The notes under the pieces are model-generated. The model was not told the DNA's origin, made no database searches, and saw nothing but the letters and a program-made list of their open reading frames with translations. This document shows positions 47,410 to 60,173 of a DNA stretch of 64,000 bases, one piece after another (positions within the stretch are counted from its first letter, which is position 1; each line of letters begins with the position of its first letter). Origin of the DNA: Duganella sp. Root336D2 (GTDB taxonomy: Bacteria; Pseudomonadota; Gammaproteobacteria; Burkholderiales; Burkholderiaceae_D); NCBI RefSeq assembly GCF_001425005.1, contig NZ_LMDB01000012.1:777407-841406 (forward strand), read 5' to 3'. The position numbers and the translations under genes were made by a program.

Positions 47410-50400
47410 TTATCGCGCGCCGGGCTGCCCGCCTATGCGGAGCTGTTTTGCCTGACAAACTTTTCATTTTTACACGGCGCCTCCCATGCTGAAGAGCTGG
47501 TGGAGCGCGCGGTAAAACTCGGCTATAGCGCGCTGGCCATCACGGATGAGTGTTCGCTGGCCGGCGTGGTGCGGGCGCATGGCGAGGCCAAGCAGGCTGG
47601 CCTGAAGCTGCTGATCGGCGCCCACTTCCACCTGACCCATGCCGACGGCAGTCCCGCGCTTTCGCTGCTGGCGCTGGCGACCAACCGCAATGGCTATGGC
47701 AACCTGTCCGAGATGATCACCCTCGGCCGCATGCGCGCCGGCAAGGGCAGTTATGAGCTGCATCCGGACGATTTCGCCAACCCGCCGCCTGAGCGCGAAC
47801 ATTTGCGCGGCCTGCCGGATTGCCTGCTGCTCCTGCTGCCGGAGTACCCGGCCGAGGTGGAGCGCCTGCACCGGCAGGCATCCTGGGTGGCAGCCACCTT
47901 TGGCGAACGCACCTGGCTCGCCACAACCATGCTGGGCCGCGCCTTCGACGAAGCGCACGGCACGGCGATCGAGGAAGTCTCGCTGCAGCATGCCTTGCCG
48001 ATGGTCGCCGCCGGCCACGTGTGCATGCACGTGCGTTCCCGTAAGCCGCTGCATGACACGCTGACGGCGGTGCGGGTTGGCAAGCCGGTCAGCGAATGCG
48101 GTTATGAACTGGGGCAGAACGCCGAGCAGCATTTGCGTTCGCGCCTGCGCCTGGCCAACGTCTATGCGCCGCAAGTGCTGGAAGAAACGGTGCGTATTGC
48201 CGGTCTGTGCCAGTTCTCGCTGGAAGAGCTGCGCTACGAATATCCGAACGAGTTGATCCCGCCGGGGCATACGCCGTCCAGCTTCCTGCGCCAGGAAACC
48301 TATATCGGCGCCCACCGCCGCTATCCGGCCGGTGTGCCGGCCAATGTGCAGAAACAGATCGAGGAAGAGCTGGCGCTGGCGGCGCAACTGAAGTACGAGT
48401 ATTTTTTCCTGACGGTGTACGACATCGTGCGCTATGCGCGCTCGCAGGAAATCCTGTGCCAGGGGCGAGGCTCGGCCGCCAATTCGGCCGTCTGCTACTG
48501 CCTTGGAATTACCGAAGTCGATCCCGCGCTCGGCAACAGCGTAGTAGGGCGCTTCATGTCGATCGAGCGCGATGAGCCGCCCGACATCGACGTCGATTTC
48601 GAGCACCAGCGCCGCGAGGAGGTGATCCAGTACATCTACCGCAAATACGGCCGCCATCGCACGGCGTTGGCGGCGACAGTCATTTGCTATCGCACCAAGA
48701 GCGCGCTGCGCGATAGCGGCAAGGCGCTGGGCGTGGACCTGGAAATCGTCGAGAAGGTCGCCAAATCGCACCGCTGGTTCGACCGCAAGCACGAGCTGAT
48801 GGAGCGCTTCGCAGAATGCGGGCTGGACCCGGAATCGCCGGTGGCGCACCAGTGGGCCCATCTGGTGCTGCAATTCCTCAGTTTCCCGCGCCATTTGTCG
48901 CAGCACGTGGGCGGCTTCGTTATTTCGCAGGACAAGCTATCGCGCCTGGTTCCAATCGAAAACGCGGCCATGGAAGATCGCAGCGTGATCCAGTGGGACA
49001 AGGACGACCTGGAAGAACTGGGCTTGCTGAAGGTGGACGTGCTGGCGCTGGGCATGCTGTCTGCGCTGCGTCGCGCCTTTGACCTGGTCAGCGTGCGCCG
49101 CGGTGAAATCTTCACCATGCAGGACGTGCCGCGCGAAGATCCCGCCACCTACGAAATGATCTGCCAGGCCGACACCATCGGCGTGTTCCAGATCGAATCG
49201 CGGGCACAAATGAGCATGCTGCCGCGCCTGAGGCCGCAAGTGTTTTACGACCTGGTGATCGAAGTCGCGATCGTGCGGCCCGGACCGATCCAGGGCGGCA
49301 TGGTGCACCCCTACCTGCAGCGGCGCATGGGCAATGCGAAGGTCGACTACCCGCCGGGACTTAAGAAAGCGCTTGGCCGCACGCTGGGCGTACCGATCTT
49401 CCAGGAGCAGGTGATGCAGGTAGTGATCGACGCTGCCGGCTTCACGCCGGGCGAAGCCGACCAGTTGCGGCGTTCGATGGCTGCCTGGAAGCGCAAGGGC
49501 GGCCTGGAAAAATACCAGCCGCGCATTGTGTCGGGTATGGTGGATCGCGGCTATGACGAAGCTTTTGCGCTGCAGATATGCCAGCAAATCCAAGGCTTCG
49601 GCGAGTACGGCTTCCCCGAATCGCACGCGGCCAGTTTTGCATGGCTGACGTATGTGAGCTCATGGATCAAGTGCCACGAACCGGCCGCCTTTCTGTGCGC
49701 ACTGCTGAATAGCCAGCCGATGGGCTTCTATTCGCCGTCGCAACTGGTGCAGGATGCGAAGCGGCATGGCATCGAGGTGAGGCCGGTGGATATCACTTCC
49801 AGCGGCTGGGAATCATCGCTGGAAGAACGTGGGGGCGAAGGGCAGCCTGCGGTGCGGCTTGGCATGGCGCTGCTGCGCGGCATGCGGGCTGAAGCCGCAC
49901 TGCGCATTGAAGAGACGCGCGCGATCAGGCCCTTTGCCAGCGTGACTGAACTGGCGCGGCGCGCCGACCTGGATCGTCACGACCTGCAAGTGCTGGCCGG
50001 CGGCAATGCCTTGCGCTCGTTGGCGGGCAACCGCCGGCAGGCGCTGTGGGATGCAGCGGGCGCGGTGCCGGACAAGGATTTGCTGCGGCCGACCGAAATG
50101 GAGGAGGAGACTCCGCAACTGGTGCCGCCAACCGAGGGCGAAGAAATCCTCGGCGACTACCGCTCGCAAGGCTTGACGCTGGGACGCCACCCGCTGGCGT
50201 TGCTGCGCCCCGCGCTCCTGGCCAAGCGCTTCCTGCCGGCCGATGTGCTGAACACCTTCAGCAACAACCAGCTGGCGCGGGGCGCCGGCATCGTCACCGG
50301 CCGCCAGCGGCCCGGCACCGCAAAGGGCGTGCTGTTTGTCACCATCGAAGACGAGACAGGCTACGTCAACGTGATCGTCTGGCCCGACCTGGTGGAAAAA

Positions 50401-50550
50401 TACCGGCGCGAAGTGCTGGGCTCTTCATTGCTCGGGGTGTACGGCGTGTGGCAGCAGGAAGGCATCGTGCGCCACCTCGTCGCGCGCCGCCTGGTCGACT
50501 TGTCGCACTTGCTCGGCCGCCTGCCAACGGCCAGCCGCGACTTCCAATAA
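47398..50550 (+). CDS. dnaE2: Error-prone DNA polymerase DnaE2
   Basis: A 1050-residue C-family polymerase, the catalytic partner of ImuA-ImuB in SOS-induced translesion synthesis. The PHP domain starts with YAELFCLTNFSFLHGASHAEELVERA (about residue 10). The polymerase core includes QGRGSAANSAVCYCLGITEVDP and PDIDVDFEHQRREEVIQYIY, with conserved acidic residues of the palm. The HhH region is intact (KYQPRIVSGMVDRGYDEAFALQICQQIQGFGEYGFPESHAASFAWLTYVSSWIKCHEPAAFL) and an OB-fold follows (FVTIEDETGYVNVIVWPDLVEKYRREVLGSSLLGVYG). The ATG at 47398 is the only reasonable start and lies inside the LexA box; the frame is open further upstream but without family similarity. imuAB are about 12 kb away. 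Confidence 0.96.
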   Translation: MDIQLSRAGLPAYAELFCLTNFSFLHGASHAEELVERAVKLGYSALAITDECSLAGVVRAHGEAKQAGLKLLIGAHFHLTHADGSPALSLLALATNRNGYGNLSEMITLGRMRAGKGSYELHPDDFANPPPEREHLRGLPDCLLLLLPEYPAEVERLHRQASWVAATFGERTWLATTMLGRAFDEAHGTAIEEVSLQHALPMVAAGHVCMHVRSRKPLHDTLTAVRVGKPVSECGYELGQNAEQHLRSRLRLANVYAPQVLEETVRIAGLCQFSLEELRYEYPNELIPPGHTPSSFLRQETYIGAHRRYPAGVPANVQKQIEEELALAAQLKYEYFFLTVYDIVRYARSQEILCQGRGSAANSAVCYCLGITEVDPALGNSVVGRFMSIERDEPPDIDVDFEHQRREEVIQYIYRKYGRHRTALAATVICYRTKSALRDSGKALGVDLEIVEKVAKSHRWFDRKHELMERFAECGLDPESPVAHQWAHLVLQFLSFPRHLSQHVGGFVISQDKLSRLVPIENAAMEDRSVIQWDKDDLEELGLLKVDVLALGMLSALRRAFDLVSVRRGEIFTMQDVPREDPATYEMICQADTIGVFQIESRAQMSMLPRLRPQVFYDLVIEVAIVRPGPIQGGMVHPYLQRRMGNAKVDYPPGLKKALGRTLGVPIFQEQVMQVVIDAAGFTPGEADQLRRSMAAWKRKGGLEKYQPRIVSGMVDRGYDEAFALQICQQIQGFGEYGFPESHAASFAWLTYVSSWIKCHEPAAFLCALLNSQPMGFYSPSQLVQDAKRHGIEVRPVDITSSGWESSLEERGGEGQPAVRLGMALLRGMRAEAALRIEETRAIRPFASVTELARRADLDRHDLQVLAGGNALRSLAGNRRQALWDAAGAVPDKDLLRPTEMEEETPQLVPPTEGEEILGDYRSQGLTLGRHPLALLRPALLAKRFLPADVLNTFSNNQLARGAGIVTGRQRPGTAKGVLFVTIEDETGYVNVIVWPDLVEKYRREVLGSSLLGVYGVWQQEGIVRHLVARRLVDLSHLLGRLPTASRDFQ

Positions 50551-50618
50551 GGACAAGATGGCGCGCCCGTGAGTTTTGATGACAATGTGTGCGGGTCGGT
50601 GGTGATAAAATTTTTTGC

Positions 50619-51488
50619 ATGAATGGAAAATTAATAGCACTTCTTGCTGTATGCCTGCTCGCTGCTTGCCAACGAACCCCCGAAACCAGACCGGCTGCCC
50701 AGAAAGACGTGGCAGTTGCCGCTCCCGAAGAAGAACAGGATCTTGAGAAAGCCTTGACGCGTGCCGTGTTCGGCAACGCCGCGCTTGTCAACGGCCGCGA
50801 GGTGCTTGGCTTTAAAGATCTGGGGCACGGCAAGGCGGCGCTGGTTATCAGCGAAATTCCTCAAGGCAGTCCAGAGCCCGGTATGCGCGATATGGCGCTG
50901 CAGGCGACCATCAGCGCCTTCCTGCTGGATAAGGTTGATGGGAAATGGACTGTCACCCGGCGGCACGAATCGATCGCCGACATGGGCAGCAATGGCAATG
51001 CCGGAGAATTGACCTGGGTGACGCTGGGTGCCGGCAAGCCTGGCTTTGCGATCGTCGACGAGAGCGGCAACCGTGGCCAGTCGGTGAAGTCGCTGGCGCT
51101 GTTCGACCTGACAGCGAAAGACATGCGCGCCCTGGCAGGCAAACCGGTCCTCGTCCATTCGGACAATGACGGCGACTGCGAAGGCGAACGCCCGCATTGC
51201 TGGAATATCAGCGGCGAATGGCGCCTTGTGCAGAACCAGGGGCAGGCCTATGCGGACCTGGAGATCGCCTTCAGCGGCGTCGTTGAACAAAGGTCGGAGG
51301 AGGCTAAGCAAAAAGCCGACGCGCTGACAGATGCCGCCGGTGCCGAGCCGTCCTATGACGAATACCTAGCCGCCCTTGGCCCGCGCGACCAGCGCAAAGT
51401 CAAATCAACAGCGCGCTACGCTTTGAGCGAGAAGGGCATTCGCCTCGCCAGCGGCGAAAATCCTGCGGAGACATCAGATGGCGAATAA
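50619..51488 (+). CDS. Lipoprotein of unknown function (paralogue 1)
   Basis: A 289-residue predicted lipoprotein with signal MNGKLIALLAVCLLAAC, lipidated Cys17. A flexible, acidic linker follows, then a beta-rich domain with the blocks GELTWVTLGAGKPGFAIVDESG and DCEGERPHCWNISGEWRL. The next gene encodes a clear paralogue with the same blocks, overlapping by 11 bases, so this is a tandem duplicate family. A TAAAAT -10 candidate (50606-50611) is close to the ATG. No known function; the signal peptide points to the periplasm or outer membrane. Confidence 0.75.
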   Translation: MNGKLIALLAVCLLAACQRTPETRPAAQKDVAVAAPEEEQDLEKALTRAVFGNAALVNGREVLGFKDLGHGKAALVISEIPQGSPEPGMRDMALQATISAFLLDKVDGKWTVTRRHESIADMGSNGNAGELTWVTLGAGKPGFAIVDESGNRGQSVKSLALFDLTAKDMRALAGKPVLVHSDNDGDCEGERPHCWNISGEWRLVQNQGQAYADLEIAFSGVVEQRSEEAKQKADALTDAAGAEPSYDEYLAALGPRDQRKVKSTARYALSEKGIRLASGENPAETSDGE

Positions 51489-52356
51489 ATGGGTAATGTT
51501 TGGCGCAGCGCTGATGCTCGCTGCCTGCAGCAAAAAAGCGCAGCCGCCGGCGCTTGGCGAGCCAGCGTCGGCATCAGCGACAGCGGTGGCGGTGGAAGCG
51601 AAGCAGGTGGTCGACCCAAAGACCGCCCGCATGATGGAGCTTCTGCGGGCCGTATATGGCGACAAGGCTGCGCACGAAAACTACCTGGACGTTGAGCTGC
51701 CGGATGTGGAAAAGCGCGACGAACTGAGCCTCTATCGCCTGGAACCGGTCGCAATGCGCGAACTGCCGGATGGCCGGGTCGTCGTCGTTGCCAATGCGCA
51801 GATGGTGGATACGAATGGAGAGGCAATGGCTTACCACGTCACGACCGGCCTGCTGAGCGCCTACATCCTCCACAAGGAGGCAGGCCAATGGAAGACCGAT
51901 GCGCGTCACGAGAACGTTGCATCACTTGGCTCCAGCGGTACCTTTGGTGAGGTGGAGTGGGTCACGCTGGGTGAAGGCAAGCCGGGATTCATCGTGCAGC
52001 ATGGCGGCATCTGGCAGGGTTATTCGATCAACCTGATCTCCGTATTTGACCTTGCAGATGGCACCTTGCACGACCTGGCTGGCGACCTGTCGCTGTCTTC
52101 GGAAAACGAGGGCGCTTGCGGGGAGGAAACCTCGCATTGCTGGTCGGTCGACGGTAAATGGAAATTCGAAAAGCGCGAAGGCGCGCCATATGACGACTTG
52201 GTGCTGCACTTTACCGGTTACGACGAGGAGCGTGCCGAGAGCGCGCCGGAAACAGAATCGCGCAAGCGCAAGGACGTAAGCGGCATGGCGCGCTACAAAT
52301 TCGATGGCGGCCGCTATGTGCTGGTCGAGGGAGAGAACATTGTTCCGGGTGTTTGA
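51478..52356 (+). CDS. Lipoprotein of unknown function (paralogue 2)
   Basis: A 292-residue lipoprotein, signal MANKWVMFGAALMLAAC with lipidated Cys17, then an Ala/Ser/Pro-rich linker. Shared blocks with the upstream paralogue: EVEWVTLGEGKPGFIVQHGG and CGEETSHCWSVDGKWKFEKREGAPYDDLVLHFTGY. The paired cysteines in these blocks are conserved in both proteins. The two genes overlap by 11 bases and are co-transcribed. A GNAT gene follows, possibly within the same operon. Confidence 0.75.
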   Translation: MANKWVMFGAALMLAACSKKAQPPALGEPASASATAVAVEAKQVVDPKTARMMELLRAVYGDKAAHENYLDVELPDVEKRDELSLYRLEPVAMRELPDGRVVVVANAQMVDTNGEAMAYHVTTGLLSAYILHKEAGQWKTDARHENVASLGSSGTFGEVEWVTLGEGKPGFIVQHGGIWQGYSINLISVFDLADGTLHDLAGDLSLSSENEGACGEETSHCWSVDGKWKFEKREGAPYDDLVLHFTGYDEERAESAPETESRKRKDVSGMARYKFDGGRYVLVEGENIVPGV

Positions 52357-52807
52357 AATCCGGCCAGCAGTAGCGGACGACGCTTCGGCGATCAGTGCGC
52401 TGATCCTGTCGCTGCAGCCCTACCTGACCATTGAGCCGGATGGAAGCGGCGCCGAAGAATTCCTGGTATCGCTGTCGCCCGATATCATCCGCCGCAACCT
52501 GCAAGACGAAGCCTACCGCTACCAGCTCGCCTTCGACGGTGAGGCGCTGGCCGGTGTCGTTGCAGTGCGCGACAACGCGCACCTGTTCAGCCTTTACGTC
52601 GGCTCGCCGTGGCACGGGCAGGGCGTCGGCAAGCGCTTGTGGGAGAGCGCCCGCGCTGGCGCGCTGGCGCGCGGCAATGCGGGCAACTTTACCGTCAATT
52701 CATCCACCTTCGCCGAAGGAATGTACCGCCACCTGGGCTTCACGGCTACCGGCCCGGTGGCGGAAATGCATGGGATACGCTTTATCCCGATGCGCCTGGA
52801 GCTTTAA
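52340..52807 (+). CDS. GNAT family N-acetyltransferase
   Basis: A 155-residue acetyltransferase of the GNAT superfamily. The acetyl-CoA binding signature is AHLFSLYVGSPWHGQGVGKRLWESARAGA (motif A, with the Q/RxxGxG/A pattern QGVGKR) followed by NFTVNSSTFAEGMYRHLGFTATG. The N-terminus EIRPAVADDASAISALILSL is typical. A TTG at 52340, five bases after GGGAGAG, is the favoured start; ATGs at 52304 and 52316 inside the preceding lipoprotein gene are alternatives. Substrate unknown. Its stop overlaps the convergent PRC-barrel gene by 4 bases. Confidence 0.85.
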   Translation: MFRVFEIRPAVADDASAISALILSLQPYLTIEPDGSGAEEFLVSLSPDIIRRNLQDEAYRYQLAFDGEALAGVVAVRDNAHLFSLYVGSPWHGQGVGKRLWESARAGALARGNAGNFTVNSSTFAEGMYRHLGFTATGPVAEMHGIRFIPMRLEL

Positions 52808-53238
52808 CGAGAGCTCTGGTCAAGGTGGCTTGGACCGCTGGTCGAGCTGCTGGTGCCGTAGAAATTGTGCAGCTCAGTGGCCCAGGTCTGGTTGGCCATA
52901 TCCGGCCAATGGTTCTTATCGAAGCCGGGCGCCTGTTCGATGCGCTCCTTGTCGATATTCAGCGTCATGCGGTGGTTGGATGTGTCGAGCGATAGCGCTT
53001 CGAACGGCACCGCAAACAGTTTCTCGCCGATGCCCAGCACGCCGCCGGATGCCATTACCACATAGGCGATGTGACCGGTCTGCATGTCGAGCATGATCTC
53101 CTTGACCGTGCCCAGGTGTTCATTCTGCAGGTTATGGACATGGTCGCCGATCAGGGTGTCCGCGCCCATCAGGCGGGGACCTGGGCCCTGGTGGCCGGTG
53201 TCGACATAGTTGCCATATTCGTCGCGATCAAGACTCAT
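52804..53238 (-). CDS. PRC-barrel domain protein (paralogue of 30579-31109)
   Basis: A 144-residue protein that closely matches the PRC-barrel protein at 30.6 kb: same start pattern SLDRDEYGNYVDTGHQGPGPRLMGADTLIGD, KEIMLDMQTGHIAYVVMASGGVLGIGEKLFAVPFEAL, and the APGFDKNHWPDM...ELHNFYGT end. It lacks the long Ser/Gly/Thr-rich tail and ends in SSSTSGPSHLDQSSR. A CAGGAGG ribosome site precedes the ATG at 53238. Two copies in one window suggest a lineage-specific expansion. Function is unknown. Confidence 0.85.
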   Translation of the reverse strand: MSLDRDEYGNYVDTGHQGPGPRLMGADTLIGDHVHNLQNEHLGTVKEIMLDMQTGHIAYVVMASGGVLGIGEKLFAVPFEALSLDTSNHRMTLNIDKERIEQAPGFDKNHWPDMANQTWATELHNFYGTSSSTSGPSHLDQSSR

Positions 53239-53327
53239 GGTGGCCTCCTGTTGAAATAAAGTCATTGTTGCTGCTTGGCGGGGCAGGGGTCTGTTCGGTG
53301 CCGCACGCATTTGCTTCCAAAATGAGC

Positions 53328-55887
<2,560 letters not shown>

Positions 55888-55896
55888 GTCATATCC

Positions 55897-55928
55897 AAAA
55901 GGGCCGCTTTATCTGCGGCCTTTTTTTG
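55897..55928 (+). terminator. Intrinsic terminator after kdsA
   Basis: AAAAGGGCCGC with GCGGCC forms a GC-rich stem over a 7-base loop, followed by TTTTTTT. It lies about 10 bases beyond the kdsA stop. Confidence 0.92.
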
Positions 55929-55977
55929 GTCACGTCTGTTATTCTTGCAGCAATTTTGCCCCAGATATTTGCTTTAA

Positions 55978-57276
<1,299 letters not shown>

Positions 57277-57286
57277 TTGCAATCCC

Positions 57287-57317
57287 ACCGGCCGGGACTC
57301 CCCGGCCGGTTCAGTTT
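57287..57317 (+). terminator. GC-rich hairpin between eno and ftsB
   Basis: A perfect 10-bp stem ACCGGCCGGG/CCCGGCCGGT with an ACTC loop is followed by the modest T-tract TCAGTTTTG. It lies only 8 bases before the ftsB ATG and may act as a weak terminator or attenuator. Confidence 0.6.
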
Positions 57318-57324
57318 TGACCCA

Positions 57325-57633
57325 ATGCGCCTGATTTCTGTTGCCCTCGCCCTGTTGCTGTTGCTGATCCAATACCCGCTTTGGCTGGGGAAGGGCGGCT
57401 GGCTGCGTGTGGCCGAGCTGGAGAAAGAGGTCGCGGCTGCGCAGGAAAAGAATGAAGGCCTGCGCCAGCGCAATGCCAAGCTGGCTTCTGAAGTGAACGA
57501 CCTGAAAGACGGCACCGGTGCTGTCGAAGAGCGGGCGCGCTTCGAGTTAAGCATGATCAAGCAGAACGAAATCTACGTTCAGATCCTCGGCAAGGACCAG
57601 GCCAGGCCGGCCCCCGCCGATGCCCGGCCTTAA
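57325..57633 (+). CDS. ftsB: Cell division protein FtsB
   Basis: A 102-residue bitopic inner-membrane protein: short cytoplasmic start, one membrane helix ([21 protein letters not shown], about residues 2-22), then a periplasmic coiled coil ([35 protein letters not shown]) and the family end [22 protein letters not shown]. FtsB forms the FtsQ-FtsB-FtsL complex that activates septal cell-wall synthesis. Position behind eno is conserved across proteobacteria. Its stop overlaps by 4 bases the stop of the convergent gene. Confidence 0.95.
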   Translation: MRLISVALALLLLLIQYPLWLGKGGWLRVAELEKEVAAAQEKNEGLRQRNAKLASEVNDLKDGTGAVEERARFELSMIKQNEIYVQILGKDQARPAPADARP

Positions 57634-58157
57634 GGTCCCATTGTGAACTTGTAGGAGAACGGGTAGTCCATCTTGCATGGCTTGCCGCCGCAAATGGCCG
57701 GTTTGAACTTTGTCACCCCGATGACCGATGCGGCGAATTTGGTCATTTCCGGGCTGGGCGAGCCAACCGCTTTCACCTGGATCACCTCTCCATTGCTGTC
57801 GACAGTCGCAACCAGATACAGCTCCCCTTCGACCCTGAGCATCGACTGGGCCTCCAGCATGGCAGAATGAACCGGCTTGAGCCCGTAGGCTGGGAAGGGA
57901 GGTTCATCCCCCTCGGGCATCGACTCCCACCATGAATGCAGTTCGGCCCGGTCTTCGGCGCTCAGTTCATGATAGCGCTTGTTAACCGCAATCGTTTTGG
58001 ATTCCATGAGCGTGCGCCGGATATGCGAGTTGACGCCGGGCTCGTCCTCCCTGATGGTGTAATCCGACGGATTGCTTTGCGCCATGCAGCTTGCTGCGAT
58101 GCCGTTGCCAAGCACAAGGGCGAGAGAACAGATTATTGTTTTCATATCGCGGAGCAT
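57630..58157 (-). CDS. Exported protein with TonB-C-like domain
   Basis: A 175-residue exported protein: signal peptide ([22 protein letters not shown] inside the chosen start) followed by a short acidic region and a C-terminal part (about 100-175: [48 protein letters not shown]) that resembles the beta-alpha-beta fold of TonB C-terminal domains. There is no N-terminal anchor with Pro-rich spacer, so it is not a functional TonB. The ATG at 58157 is chosen because AGGTG is at the right distance; the ATG at 58145 is an alternative. Role unknown; the overlapping convergent neighbour is ftsB. Confidence 0.68.
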   Translation of the reverse strand: MLRDMKTIICSLALVLGNGIAASCMAQSNPSDYTIREDEPGVNSHIRRTLMESKTIAVNKRYHELSAEDRAELHSWWESMPEGDEPPFPAYGLKPVHSAMLEAQSMLRVEGELYLVATVDSNGEVIQVKAVGSPSPEMTKFAASVIGVTKFKPAICGGKPCKMDYPFSYKFTMGP

Positions 58158-58191
58158 AACACTTGCACCTGGCCAACAGATACGCAGATTC

Positions 58192-60021
58192 TCACTTGGC
58201 CTGGGCGCTCCGGGTGCGTGCGATCCAGGCGTTGACGCGCGCTTCCAGCAGCGGCAGAGGCAAGGTGCCGTCGCCCAGCACCACGGCATGGAAGGCCGGG
58301 TAGTTGAATTTGTCGCCCAGCTCACGCTGCGCCTTGTCGCGTAGTTCCAGGATTTTCAAGGAGCCGACCTTGTAGCTCAAGGCTTGCGCCGGCCAGACCA
58401 TGTAGCGCTGGATCTGGTTCTTGGCGCGCGCTTCGGATACACCCTGTTTTTCGACCATGTAGGCGATGGCCTTTTCGCGGCTCCAGCCCAGCGCATGCAT
58501 GCCGGTGTCGACCACCAGGCGCACTGCGCGCAGCATTTCCGCGTTCAGGTGGCCGTAGTACCATACCGGATCCTCATACAGGCCGAAGTCCTTGCCCAGG
58601 GTTTCCGAATACAGCGCCCAGCCTTCGGTGTAGGCGGCATTGTTCTGGTTCTCCGTGCTGAACATGCGGAAGTCGGGCAACGGCATTTCCTTCAGCAGCG
58701 CGGCATGGAAGTGGTGGCCCGGCACGCCTTCGTGCAGCAGCAGGCTGGCCATGCCGGTGCGGCTGTAATCTTTTGGATCGTTGACGACAGCCCAGAACAC
58801 GCCAGGGTGCGAACCGTCGGCCGCGGGCGGGGTGTAATGGTCGGAGGCGGTGGCGCGGGTCAGCTCGGGCTCCAGGTCGACCACCAGTCTGGATTTTGGA
58901 ACCAGGGTGAAATAGGCCGGCAGCTTGGCCTGCACCGTGTCATAGATCTTGCGGTACTCGGCCAGCACTTCCGCTTCGCTGGTGAAAGGCTTGAACTGCT
59001 TCTGGTCGCGCACCCATTGAGGGAAGGCTTGCGCCGGGCCGTCGTAACCCAGCTTGCCCATCAGGGTTTGCATTTGCGCGCTGATGCGGGCCACTTCCTT
59101 CAGGCCAAGCTCGTGCACGTCCTGCGGCGTGAGCGGCAGGGTGGTGCTGTCGTTGATGCGGGCCTTGTACCACGCGTCGCCGTTTGGCAGGGCGCTCCAG
59201 CCGGTGCTGTCGCGGCTGGCCGGCAGGTATTCCGCTTCCAGGAATTTCACCAGGCGCTCCAGCGCTGGATTGAGTTTCTCGACGGCGGCGCGGTAGTCGC
59301 GCGCCAGGCGCTGCTTGTCGTCGTCGCTGAAGCTGGCCGGCATGCGTTTGATCGGCGAGTAGTAGACGCTGGCTTCAGCGGTCGCGCTGCGCAGGGCAGT
59401 CATCTGCGGCAGCATCGCTTGCGTGATCGGCTTAGGCTGCACGATGCCTTGCTTGATGCCTTGGCGCATATTGGCGATGGCCTGGTCGACCCACGGCGCC
59501 AGCTGGCGCACGCGGCTCAGGTAGTCCTGGTATTGCTTGACCGTGCCCAGTGGCTGCGAGCCGGTGCCGCCGGCGTAATTGGCCAAGGTGCTTGGAATGT
59601 TATCGAAGTGGTTCAGCGGCAGCAGGTATTCGGGGAAGGGGGCCAATGCCAGCGCTGCGTCGAGCTCATAGGCCAGAAGGTCCAGCGTCATCTGCTCTTG
59701 GTCCGCCAGTTGGACGCGCGGGATCCTGGCGAGGCGCTTTTGCATCTGGCGGTACGTAGCGAACTGCCTGGCGCGCACTGCCGGCGAAATCGCCATGCCG
59801 ATCTGGTCGTTGTAGCGCGGGTCGCCGTTAGCGGTCGCAAACAGGAGCGGATCGAAACGGGCGCGCGCAACGTGGAAATCATTGGCCAATTGCGCCAATT
59901 GGCGGCTGGCCTGGCTGGCTTGCTGTTTTGCGGCCGGTGCTGCCAGGGCCTGGGTGAAAGCGAGTGGGGAGGCCAGCAGGCTGGCGGCAAGGACTGCGGT
60001 CGAAAAACGGGAAGGCAGCAT
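58192..60021 (-). CDS. DUF885 family exported hydrolase (putative peptidase)
   Basis: A 609-residue DUF885 protein with signal peptide (SRFSTAVLAASLLASPLAFTQALA). The putative metal site is HEGVPGHHFH (near residue 435), a zincin-like motif HExxxHHxxH typical of this family, followed by FSTENQNNAAYTEGWALYSETLGKDFGLYEDP and a conserved GHLNAEMLRAVRLVVDTGMHALGWSREKAIAYM. DUF885 proteins are thought to be metallopeptidases (fold resembling M32/M3-type gluzincins), but few are characterised. ATG at 60021 is chosen over 60057 because it begins the signal peptide and has AGGAT upstream. Confidence 0.9.
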   Translation of the reverse strand: MLPSRFSTAVLAASLLASPLAFTQALAAPAAKQQASQASRQLAQLANDFHVARARFDPLLFATANGDPRYNDQIGMAISPAVRARQFATYRQMQKRLARIPRVQLADQEQMTLDLLAYELDAALALAPFPEYLLPLNHFDNIPSTLANYAGGTGSQPLGTVKQYQDYLSRVRQLAPWVDQAIANMRQGIKQGIVQPKPITQAMLPQMTALRSATAEASVYYSPIKRMPASFSDDDKQRLARDYRAAVEKLNPALERLVKFLEAEYLPASRDSTGWSALPNGDAWYKARINDSTTLPLTPQDVHELGLKEVARISAQMQTLMGKLGYDGPAQAFPQWVRDQKQFKPFTSEAEVLAEYRKIYDTVQAKLPAYFTLVPKSRLVVDLEPELTRATASDHYTPPAADGSHPGVFWAVVNDPKDYSRTGMASLLLHEGVPGHHFHAALLKEMPLPDFRMFSTENQNNAAYTEGWALYSETLGKDFGLYEDPVWYYGHLNAEMLRAVRLVVDTGMHALGWSREKAIAYMVEKQGVSEARAKNQIQRYMVWPAQALSYKVGSLKILELRDKAQRELGDKFNYPAFHAVVLGDGTLPLPLLEARVNAWIARTRSAQAK

Positions 60022-60091
60022 TGGGTATCCTGGGCAAAAACAGAAGGCGCCCAGCATACTCCAAATCTCCTGCGCCAGGAGAGAAGCTCTT

Positions 60092-60110
60092 GCGAATGAG
60101 AATTATTCGC
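60092..60110 (+). promoter_or_regulatory. Fur box upstream of the heme receptor gene
   Basis: The site GCGAATGAGAATTATTCGC is an inverted repeat and matches 13 of 19 positions of the Fur consensus GATAATGATAATCATTATC. It lies 63 bases before the receptor ATG. Iron-dependent repression of the downstream operon is expected. Confidence 0.8.
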
Positions 60111-60173
60111 ATTAAAATGGTATTCCCGTGCCAGCCTTGAGCCAGCAATTGACTGACTCTCGACTGGACCATC

